This document shows, in pieces, positions 1 to 5,973 of a DNA stretch of 5,973 nt; position 1 is the stretch's first letter; every line of letters begins with the position of its first letter. The position numbers and the translations under genes are program-made. Source of the DNA: Bacillota bacterium (GTDB lineage: Bacteria; Bacillota; Clostridia; Peptostreptococcales; Anaerovoracaceae); NCBI GenBank assembly GCA_017619985.1, contig JAFZRG010000089.1:1-5973 (forward strand), given 5' to 3'. The notes under the pieces were generated by a model. It had not been told where the DNA came from. It saw only the letters and a list, made by a program, of their open reading frames with translations, and made no database searches.

Positions 1-1563
1 AAGATCATCTGCGACAGAGAGCGCGAGATCGAGGATTTCGTGCCCCAGGAATACTGGAACATCGCGGCGGATCTGACTAAAGAGGGCCTGACGCCGGCGC
101 AGCAGAAGAAGAACACGTTCACGGCGACCCTGACCGAATATAAAGGCAGGAAGATCAAGCTCGAAAATAAGGAGCAGACGGACAAGGTCCTGTCGGATCT
201 GAACGCCGGCACCTATTCGGTCAAAAAGCTGGAATCCAGCGAAACGCTCAAGAGGCCTTACGCGCCGTACACGACGAGCACCATGCAGCAGGATGCCTCC
301 ATCAAGCTGCGCTTTACGCCGACCAAGACCATGATGCTCGCACAGCAGCTGTATCAGGGCGTTTCCGTGAAGGGTCACGGGACGACCGGTCTCATCACCT
401 ACATGAGGACGGACTCGGTCCGCATCTCCGACGAGGCGGACAAGGCCTGCAAAGGCTACATCAAGGGCACGTTCGGCGCCGGTTATGTCGGCAATAACCG
501 CTACACGAACAAGTCCGTGAACGCGCAGGACGCGCACGAAGCCATCCGTCCTTCCTACATGGATCTCGACCCGGAGACCGTCAAGGATTCCCTGCAGTCC
601 GACCAGTACAAGCTGTACAAGCTCATCTGGTCCCGCTTTGTGGCCAGCCGCATGAAGCCGGCAGTCTACAGCGTCACGACGGCGGATATCGCCAACGGCA
701 GCTATACGCTGCGCGCGAAGGGTTCCACGCTCAAGTTCGACGGTTATCTGAAGGTCTACAGCGACGGCAAGGAAGAAAAGGACAAGGCGCTGCCTCCCCT
801 GGAGGAAGGCGAGATCCTGAAACTCGTCAAGCTGGAAGGCGAACAGAAATTCACCCAGCCTCCCGCGCGGTTCACGGAAGCGAGCCTCATCAAGGAGATG
901 GAGGAGAACGGCATCGGCCGTCCGAGCACGTACGCGACCATCGTCAACACGCTGACGGAAAAGCGCTACGTCGCGAAGGAAAAGAGCGCGCTGTCTCCGA
1001 CGGATCTGGGCAACAAGATCACGTACGTCATCATGGAGCCGTATTTCCGCGAACTCGTGGACGTCGGCTTCACCGCGAACATGGAGACGCAGCTCGACAA
1101 GGTCGAAGAGGGCGATCTGCAGTGGCAGTCCGTCGTCGGCGACTATTACAACAACTATCTGAAGGATGAACTGGTCAAAGCCAGGGAGGAAGTCGAACGG
1201 GTCGTGACCGCGCCGGAATTCATCGGCGAGAACTGCCCGGAATGCGGCAAACCCCTCGTCAGGAAGAACGGCAAGTTCGGTTCGTTCATCGCCTGCAGCG
1301 GCTATCCGGAATGCCGCTATACGAGAAACATCATCGTCGGCACCGGTGTCGCCTGTCCGAAGTGCGGCAAGGAGATCATCCAGAAGAGGAGCCGCAAGGG
1401 CAAAACGTTCTACGGCTGCAGCGGATATCCCGGATGCGACCAGGTGTTCTGGTACAAGCCCGTGGACAAGAAGTGCCCGAAGTGCGGATCTCTGCTGCTC
1501 GAGCGGGGCCGCAAACTCGTGTGCAGCAGCGAAGACTGCCATTATTCCGAGAACAAGAAATAA
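1..1563 (+). CDS. topA: DNA topoisomerase I (type IA), C-terminal part; 5' end outside window
   Basis: This enzyme relaxes negatively supercoiled DNA by cutting and resealing one strand through a 5'-phosphotyrosine link. The frame is open from base 1 (KIICDREREIEDF...), so the GTG at 40 is an internal valine and not a start. The 520 residues present lack the N-terminal TOPRIM domain, roughly 160-185 residues judging by where the catalytic tyrosine falls in known TopA proteins. Visible signatures, numbered from base 1, are the active-site stretch GLITYMRTDS with catalytic Tyr134, the DAHEAIRPS motif with His179, and GIGRPSTYA near 304-312. Three C-terminal zinc-ribbon motifs follow: Cys412/415/432/438, Cys452/455/473/479 and Cys492/495/508/513. 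These bind DNA and are typical of bacterial TopA. The gene ends with TAA, 21 bases before hslV, and no terminator lies between them. Nothing in the visible part looks damaged. Confidence 0.97.
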   Translation, partial: KIICDREREIEDFVPQEYWNIAADLTKEGLTPAQQKKNTFTATLTEYKGRKIKLENKEQTDKVLSDLNAGTYSVKKLESSETLKRPYAPYTTSTMQQDASIKLRFTPTKTMMLAQQLYQGVSVKGHGTTGLITYMRTDSVRISDEADKACKGYIKGTFGAGYVGNNRYTNKSVNAQDAHEAIRPSYMDLDPETVKDSLQSDQYKLYKLIWSRFVASRMKPAVYSVTTADIANGSYTLRAKGSTLKFDGYLKVYSDGKEEKDKALPPLEEGEILKLVKLEGEQKFTQPPARFTEASLIKEMEENGIGRPSTYATIVNTLTEKRYVAKEKSALSPTDLGNKITYVIMEPYFRELVDVGFTANMETQLDKVEEGDLQWQSVVGDYYNNYLKDELVKAREEVERVVTAPEFIGENCPECGKPLVRKNGKFGSFIACSGYPECRYTRNIIVGTGVACPKCGKEIIQKRSRKGKTFYGCSGYPGCDQVFWYKPVDKKCPKCGSLLLERGRKLVCSSEDCHYSENKK

Positions 1564-1570
1564 GCGGGGA

Positions 1571-1575
1571 AAGGA
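1571..1575 (+). promoter_or_regulatory. Ribosome binding site of hslV
   Basis: AAGGA lies 9 bases before the ATG at 1585, inside the 21-base topA-hslV gap. It supports that ATG as the hslV start. This matters because the start defines a six-residue stretch before the conserved Thr-Thr of HslV. Confidence 0.7.
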
Positions 1576-1584
1576 ACGCGCAAT

Positions 1585-2124
1585 ATGTCACAGTTTCATG
1601 CAACGACCATCGTTTTGGTAAAGAGGAGCGCGGACGACATCTGCATCGGCGGAGACGGCCAGGTGACCATGGGCGAGCACGCCATCATGAAGAACAACGC
1701 CAAGAAGGTCCGCAAGATCTATAAGAACAGCGTCATCACCGGTTTTGCCGGCTCCGTTTCCGACGCGTTTTCGCTGACGGAAAAGTTCGAAAAGAAGCTG
1801 GAAGAGCACGGCGGCAACCTGAAGAGGGCTGCTGTGGCGCTCGCGCAGACCTGGCGCAGCGACGGCGGCGCGCGCAATCTCGAAGCCATGATGCTGGCGG
1901 CGGACAAGGAGAGCGTGCTGCTGATCTCCGGCACCGGCGAGGTCATCGAACCGGACGAGAACTACGTGGCCATCGGATCCGGCGGCAATTTCGCCTACGC
2001 GGCGGCGCACGCGCTGTACGACCACACGGATATGGACGCGGAAGCCATCGTGCGTGAGGCGCTCAAGATCGCGTCCGACATCTGCGTCTACACGAACAAC
2101 CACATCTCCGTGGAGAAACTGTAG
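1585..2124 (+). CDS. hslV: HslV (ClpQ/CodW), peptidase subunit of the HslUV protease
   Basis: HslV is the cytoplasmic proteolytic chamber of the HslUV protease: two stacked hexameric rings with the proteasome-beta fold and an N-terminal nucleophile. The protein has 179 residues, normal for the family. It begins MSQFHATTIV, close to the MSSFHATTI start of B. subtilis CodW. Conserved elements are GDGQVT (23-28), the KKVRK segment whose Lys41 aligns with catalytic Lys33 of E. coli HslV, GFAGSVSDAF (53-62), GTGEVIEPD (116-124) and GSGG (131-134). The nucleophile could be Ser2, as reported for CodW, or Thr7 if the first six residues are removed. In 92-99 the sequence SDGGARNL replaces the more usual SD-x-x-LRKL. 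The neighbour hslU encodes the ATPase partner, as expected. The ATG is supported by AAGGA nine bases upstream. Confidence 0.97.
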   Translation: MSQFHATTIVLVKRSADDICIGGDGQVTMGEHAIMKNNAKKVRKIYKNSVITGFAGSVSDAFSLTEKFEKKLEEHGGNLKRAAVALAQTWRSDGGARNLEAMMLAADKESVLLISGTGEVIEPDENYVAIGSGGNFAYAAAHALYDHTDMDAEAIVREALKIASDICVYTNNHISVEKL

Positions 2125-2128
2125 GAGG
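2123..2128 (+). promoter_or_regulatory. Ribosome binding site of hslU, overlapping the hslV stop codon
   Basis: AGGAGG is a full-strength Shine-Dalgarno core ending 7 bases before the hslU ATG at 2136. Its first two bases are the last two of the hslV TAG stop (2122-2124). The overlap suggests that hslV termination and hslU initiation are coupled, which would help keep the two subunits in proportion; the coupling is inferred. Confidence 0.85.
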
Positions 2129-2135
2129 CTGACCC

Positions 2136-3554
<1,419 letters not shown>

Positions 3555-4847
3555 ATGATACGGATCAAGGACGACGGCACCGTCATCGAAAGAGAAGAAT
3601 ACAGAGCGATCCTCGTCGGCGTCACCCAGGGAGAAGACATCGACTATTCCATGAAAGAGTTGGAAGGGCTGGCGGAGGCGGACGGCATCGAAGTGCTGGG
3701 CACCATGACCCAGAAAGTCGAAAAGATCAACGCGGCTACGTTTATCGGCAGCGGTAAACTGAAAGAACTTGCCGAGTTCGTCCGGAACATGGAGGCGGAC
3801 CTTGTCGTATTCAACGACGAGCTGTCCGGCATGCAGCTGCGCAACATCGAAGACGCGGTCGGCTGCCGCATCATCGACCGGACCATCCTGATCCTCGATA
3901 TCTTCGCGGACCGCGCGACGTCCATGGAAGGCAAGCTCCAGGTCGAGCTGGCCCAGCTGCAGTACCGCATGCCGAGGCTCCTCGGTTTCGGCAAGTCGCT
4001 GTCGCGTCTGGGCGGCGGCATCGGCACGAGAGGCCCCGGCGAAACGAAACTCGAGACCGACCGGCGCCATATCCAGCGCCGCATGGACGAGATCCGCAAG
4101 GAGATCGCGGAGGTCAAGGCGAACCGCAGCGTGCAGCGCAGCCGCCGGCAGAAGTCCGGGCTGCTCATCGCCGCGCTCGTCGGCTATACGAACGCGGGCA
4201 AATCATCCATCATGAACCGCCTGCTGGCCATGAGCGAAAAAGAAGAAAAGCAGGTCTTCGAAAAGGACATGCTCTTCGCGACGCTCGATACGGCGCAGCG
4301 GCTCATCACCCTGGACGACCGCTGCAGTTTTCTGCTCATCGACACCGTCGGTTTTGTGAGCAAGCTGCCGCACGCCCTGGTGGACGCCTTCAAGGCGACG
4401 CTGGAGGAGGTCACGTACGCGGACCTTCTGATCCACGTCGTGGACGCGTCGTTTGAGGGCAGCGAATTCCAGACCGAAGTGACCCGCAGCGTTCTGAGAG
4501 AACTCGGCGCGGACGGCAAACCCATCCTGACCGTCTATAACAAGGCGGATCTGGTCGAGCCGGAAGAACTGGCCGGAAAACAGCTCACGTCCGGCATGGA
4601 CAGCTGTTTCGTTTCCACGAAGACGGGGGAGGGCTACGACGAATTTCTGGCGAGGATCCGCGGAGAGCTGTTTGCGGATCTGCAGACCGTGCAGCTGCTC
4701 ATCCCGTACGACAGGGGAAGCGTCGTATCCGCCATCCTCGCGAAACAGACCGCACTCGAGACGAAATACGAAGAAAACGGCACGCTCCTGACCGTGGAAC
4801 TGAACGAAGAAGACAGGGGCCGCTACAGGGAATACATCGTTTCATGA
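3555..4847 (+). CDS. hflX: HflX, ribosome-associated GTPase
   Basis: HflX binds the 50S subunit and in E. coli and other bacteria splits stalled or hibernating 70S ribosomes after heat or antibiotic stress. The 430-residue length is typical. The N-terminal HflX domain starts at about RAILVGV (17-23). A glycine-rich linker, GGGIGTRGPGETK (153-165), is characteristic of the family. The GTPase domain has G1 GYTNAGKSS (210-218), a G2 threonine in FATLD (241-245), G3 DTVGF (263-267), G4 NKAD (329-332) and a G5-like VSTKTGEG (353-360). The ATG immediately follows the hslU TAA with no spacer. The only purine-rich stretch upstream, GAGG at 3525-3528, is too far away to be a normal ribosome binding site, so initiation probably depends on ribosomes finishing hslU. 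Met33 is the next candidate start, but it would remove part of the conserved N-terminal domain. The gene ends in the ATGA overlap with yigZ. Confidence 0.95.
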   Translation: MIRIKDDGTVIEREEYRAILVGVTQGEDIDYSMKELEGLAEADGIEVLGTMTQKVEKINAATFIGSGKLKELAEFVRNMEADLVVFNDELSGMQLRNIEDAVGCRIIDRTILILDIFADRATSMEGKLQVELAQLQYRMPRLLGFGKSLSRLGGGIGTRGPGETKLETDRRHIQRRMDEIRKEIAEVKANRSVQRSRRQKSGLLIAALVGYTNAGKSSIMNRLLAMSEKEEKQVFEKDMLFATLDTAQRLITLDDRCSFLLIDTVGFVSKLPHALVDAFKATLEEVTYADLLIHVVDASFEGSEFQTEVTRSVLRELGADGKPILTVYNKADLVEPEELAGKQLTSGMDSCFVSTKTGEGYDEFLARIRGELFADLQTVQLLIPYDRGSVVSAILAKQTALETKYEENGTLLTVELNEEDRGRYREYIVS

Positions 4848-5461
4848 ACCGCTACACGACCGTCGCAAAAGAGGCGAGCGCCGAGCAGGTCATCGACCGC
4901 TCCCGCTTCATCGCCCATATCGCCCGCGCCTTTTCCAAGGAAGAGGCGGACGCCTATATCGCAGGCATCCGGGCGCAGTACAGGGACGCCACGCACAACG
5001 TTCCCGCCTTTATCGTGGGTGAAAAGAGCGAACTGAAGTGGACGTCCGACGACGGCGAACCGCAGGGCACGTCCGGTCCTCCGATGCTGCAGATGCTGGA
5101 GAGGGAAGGGCTGACGAACGTCGTGTGCGTCGTCACGCGCTATTACGGCGGCATCAAACTCGGCACGGGCGGCCTCGTGCGGGCCTATACTTCCAGCGCG
5201 AAGCTGGCGCTCGAGGCGGCCGGGATCCACACGGTCAAGGATGTGACGCGGCTGTCTGTCACGCTGCCGTATACGCTGCTCGGCAAGCTGCAGAACCTGG
5301 AAAAAAGCGAGCCTTTCACGATCGAAGACATCGTGTATACCGAGTCCGTGACGCTCGCCCTGACCATGGATCTGGAGGACGAAGAGAGGGTGAAAGCGCT
5401 GCTGATGGAAGTGAGCGCAGGCACTGCAGTCATCGCTGCGGAAGAGCATGTGATCGAATAA
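4844..5461 (+). CDS. yigZ: YigZ/IMPACT family protein (UPF0029, DUF1949)
   Basis: This 205-residue protein matches the bacterial YigZ family, related to the eukaryotic IMPACT translational regulator. Its biochemical role in bacteria is not firmly established. The UPF0029 signature is clear: ATHN (49-52), DDGEPQGTSG (69-78) and VVTRYYGGIKLGTGGLVRAY (96-115). The rest, from about 135, fits the DUF1949 domain, which has a ferredoxin-like fold in known structures. The start codon overlaps the hflX stop as ATGA (4844-4847). The nearest purine-rich stretch, AGGG at 4827-4830, is weak and 13 bases away, so translational coupling to hflX is likely. It is the last protein gene of the run. Only about 30 bases separate its TAA from the -35 box of the tRNA promoter, with no clear terminator. 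Confidence 0.93.
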   Translation: MNRYTTVAKEASAEQVIDRSRFIAHIARAFSKEEADAYIAGIRAQYRDATHNVPAFIVGEKSELKWTSDDGEPQGTSGPPMLQMLEREGLTNVVCVVTRYYGGIKLGTGGLVRAYTSSAKLALEAAGIHTVKDVTRLSVTLPYTLLGKLQNLEKSEPFTIEDIVYTESVTLALTMDLEDEERVKALLMEVSAGTAVIAAEEHVIE

Positions 5462-5491
5462 AATTCTTTCTCAGAACTTCAAAAATATCGG

Positions 5492-5520
5492 TTGACAAAC
5501 AACTCTTTCATCTATATAAT
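5492..5520 (+). promoter_or_regulatory. Consensus sigma-A-type promoter of the tRNA cluster
   Basis: A perfect TTGACA (-35, 5492-5497) and a perfect TATAAT (-10, 5515-5520) are separated by the optimal 17 bases. The start of transcription should fall near 5526-5528, about 30 bases before tRNA-Val. Upstream, 5460-5490 is AT-rich with a short A run (AAAAATAT, 5481-5488) that could act as an UP element. The bases after the -10 box (TCATTAA) are AT-rich, so no GC-rich stringent discriminator is seen. A strong unregulated-looking promoter fits a tRNA operon. Confidence 0.93.
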
Positions 5521-5527
5521 TCATTAA

Positions 5528-5551
5528 TGTGCCGACCAAAAACAAGGCACA
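5528..5551 (+). other. Small stem-loop in the tRNA transcript leader
   Basis: TGTGCC (5528-5533) and GGCACA (5546-5551) form a perfect 6-bp stem around an A-rich 12-base loop. It begins at about the predicted transcription start and ends 5 bases before tRNA-Val. It may fold as the 5' leader that RNase P removes, or protect the 5' end. No U run follows, so it is not a terminator. The pairing is visible; the function is inferred, and a 6-bp match could be chance. Confidence 0.45.
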
Positions 5552-5556
5552 AGGGC

Positions 5557-5632
5557 GGGCGTATAGCTCAGCTGGGAGAGCATCTGCCTTACAAGCAGAG
5601 GGTCGTAGGTTCGAGCCCTGCTACGCCCACCA
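5557..5632 (+). tRNA. tRNA-Val, anticodon UAC
   Basis: This is a full 76-base cloverleaf with encoded CCA. Acceptor GGGCGTA (5557-5563) pairs with TACGCCC (5622-5628), and the discriminator is A. The D stem is GCTC/GAGC, and the anticodon stem TCTGC/GCAGA encloses loop CTTACAA with anticodon TAC at 5590-5592. The T stem GTAGG/CCTGC carries loop TTCGAGC. It is the first gene of the cluster and lies 36 bases after the -10 box. The UAC anticodon reads valine codons, mainly GUA and GUG. Confidence 0.97.
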
Positions 5633-5641
5633 AATCATCGC

Positions 5642-5718
5642 GGCCCGGTAGTTCAGTTGGTTAGAATGCCAGCCTGTCACGCTGGAGGTCACCGGTTCGA
5701 GCCCGGTTCGGGTCGCCA
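5642..5718 (+). tRNA. tRNA-Asp, anticodon GUC
   Basis: This is a 77-base cloverleaf with encoded CCA. Acceptor GGCCCGG (5642-5648) pairs with TCGGGTC (5708-5714) with two G-U wobbles. The discriminator is G73, the known identity base of tRNA-Asp. Anticodon stem CCAGC/GCTGG encloses CTGTCAC, with GTC at 5676-5678. T stem ACCGG/CCGGT carries TTCGAGC. A 9-base spacer separates it from tRNA-Val. Confidence 0.97.
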
Positions 5719-5723
5719 TATTC

Positions 5724-5754
5724 AAGAAGATAGTGGCCCAGCCACTATCTTCTT
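5724..5754. terminator. Perfect 14-bp hairpin between tRNA-Asp and tRNA-Thr; leaky terminator or processing site
   Basis: The arms AAGAAGATAGTGGC (5724-5737) and GCCACTATCTTCTT (5741-5754) are exact reverse complements around a 3-base CCA loop. It lies in the 59-base Asp-Thr spacer; other spacers in the cluster are 7-9 bases. The A-rich 5' arm and T-rich 3' arm resemble a compact bidirectional intrinsic terminator, with TTCTT as the U-rich end. However, the next bases are AAAACAAAAAAT rather than a T run, so termination would be weak on either strand. No promoter is visible before tRNA-Thr, so readthrough must occur if those tRNAs are expressed from the promoter at 5492. A double-strand-specific RNase III cut site is the main alternative. 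The structure is certain; the role is not. Confidence 0.5.
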
Positions 5755-5777
5755 AAAACAAAAAATCCATACCGTTT

Positions 5778-5852
5778 GCTGGCGTGGCTCAATGGCAGAG
5801 CAGCTGATTTGTAATCAGCAGGTTGTTGGTTCGACTCCGATCGCCAGCTCCA
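5778..5852 (+). tRNA. tRNA-Thr, anticodon UGU
   Basis: This is a 75-base cloverleaf with encoded CCA. Acceptor GCTGGCG (5778-5784) pairs with CGCCAGC (5842-5848), and the discriminator is T. D stem is GCTC/GAGC, and anticodon stem GCTGA/TCAGC encloses TTTGTAA, with TGT at 5810-5812. The T stem GTTGG/CCGAT has two G-U wobbles, making it the weakest helix among these tRNAs, but the T loop TTCGACT is normal. It is the first tRNA after the 14-bp hairpin, and no separate promoter is visible for it. Confidence 0.96.
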
Positions 5853-5860
5853 TCATCTGT

Positions 5861-5945
5861 GGAGGGATTCCCGAGTGGCCAAAGGGGGCGGACTGTAAAT
5901 CCGTTAGCTGAGCTTTCGATGGTTCAAATCCATCTCCCTCCACCA
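5861..5945 (+). tRNA. tRNA-Tyr, anticodon GUA (long variable arm)
   Basis: This 85-base class II tRNA has an encoded CCA. Acceptor GGAGGGA (5861-5867) pairs perfectly with TCCCTCC (5935-5941), and the discriminator is A. Anticodon stem GCGGA/TCCGT encloses CTGTAAA, with GTA at 5895-5897. The 13-base variable arm (5905-5917) can form a short AGC/GCT stem, as bacterial tRNA-Tyr does. T stem GATGG/CCATC carries TTCAAAT. The spacer after tRNA-Thr is 8 bases. Confidence 0.97.
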
Positions 5946-5952
5946 TTTTTAT

Positions 5953-5973
5953 GCGGAAGTGGCTCAGGGGTAG
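5953..5973 (+). tRNA. 5' part of a tRNA cut by the window edge, probably tRNA-Gly
   Basis: GCGGAAG, then TG, then GCTC and the start of a D loop (AGGGGTAG) fit positions 1 to about 21 of a tRNA. It starts 7 bases after the tRNA-Tyr CCA. The anticodon lies outside the window. The 5' sequence resembles Firmicutes tRNA-Gly(GCC) genes as I recall them, so Gly is the best guess, but the amino acid cannot be proven here. Confidence 0.7.

Noticed and set aside
40..42. GTG as a possible start of a short 507-residue topoisomerase
   Set aside because: The reading frame continues upstream to base 1 with sequence typical of TopA, and no ribosome binding site precedes the GTG. The gene is simply cut by the window edge.
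4823..5449. A 208-codon minus-strand open frame antisense to yigZ, and a 184-codon one antisense to hslV (1588-2142)
   Set aside because: Both are in codon register with the sense gene and arise from the same codon bias. No motif supports a real protein.
5038..5664. A + strand open frame running from yigZ through the promoter into tRNA-Val and tRNA-Asp
   Set aside because: It is a frame-shifted reading of yigZ that crosses a strong promoter and tRNA genes. The protein has no recognisable domain.
5657..5911. An 84-codon open frame across tRNA-Asp, tRNA-Thr and tRNA-Tyr
   Set aside because: It is made almost entirely of tRNA sequence. Such open frames are common artefacts of tRNA clusters.
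5557..5973. The tRNA cluster as an integration site or tRNA-repeat array with a mobile element
   Set aside because: No integrase, direct repeat of a tRNA 3' end or partial tRNA duplicate is visible. The genes are distinct and closely spaced, as in an ordinary tRNA operon.

Overview
This window is a stretch of ordinary bacterial chromosome, all read on the + strand. It has a tightly packed run of five housekeeping and stress genes (1-5461) followed by the start of a tRNA gene cluster (5557 to the right edge). The protein families point to Bacillota (Firmicutes): HslV starts MS-x-FHATTI like Bacillus subtilis CodW, HslU has the longer form (472 aa), and all tRNA genes encode their CCA ends. The coding part is moderately GC-rich (two 60-base samples I counted gave about 65% and 48%). 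The tRNA promoter region is AT-rich (about 26% GC over 5461-5530). Genus cannot be fixed from this sequence; a clostridial-type or related anaerobic lineage is an inference.

Layout: the 3' three quarters of topA (1-1563, left end cut off); a 21-base gap with a ribosome binding site; hslV (1585-2124); an 11-base gap whose ribosome binding site overlaps the hslV stop; hslU (2136-3554); hflX starting on the very next base after the hslU stop (3555-4847); and a YigZ/IMPACT-family gene overlapping hflX by ATGA (4844-5461). No terminator or promoter is visible between these genes, so they probably form one transcript. HslV and HslU form a two-part ATP-dependent protease, HflX is a GTPase that acts on ribosomes under stress, and TopA relaxes negative supercoils. 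The likely theme is general maintenance and proteotoxic or heat stress.

After yigZ there is no clear terminator. A consensus sigma-A-type promoter (TTGACA, 17 bases, TATAAT; 5492-5520) drives tRNA-Val(UAC), tRNA-Asp(GUC), tRNA-Thr(UGU), tRNA-Tyr(GUA) and a fifth tRNA cut by the right edge, probably Gly. A perfect 14-bp hairpin lies in the only long spacer of the cluster, between Asp and Thr. A smaller stem-loop sits at the predicted 5' end of the tRNA transcript.

I see no mobile element, CRISPR array, broken gene or plausible undescribed system. The points most worth checking are the tRNA-cluster hairpin, the gene order (topA next to hslV without trmFO and xerC, and hflX-yigZ where codY often sits), and the in-frame TAA-ATG junction between hslU and hflX.
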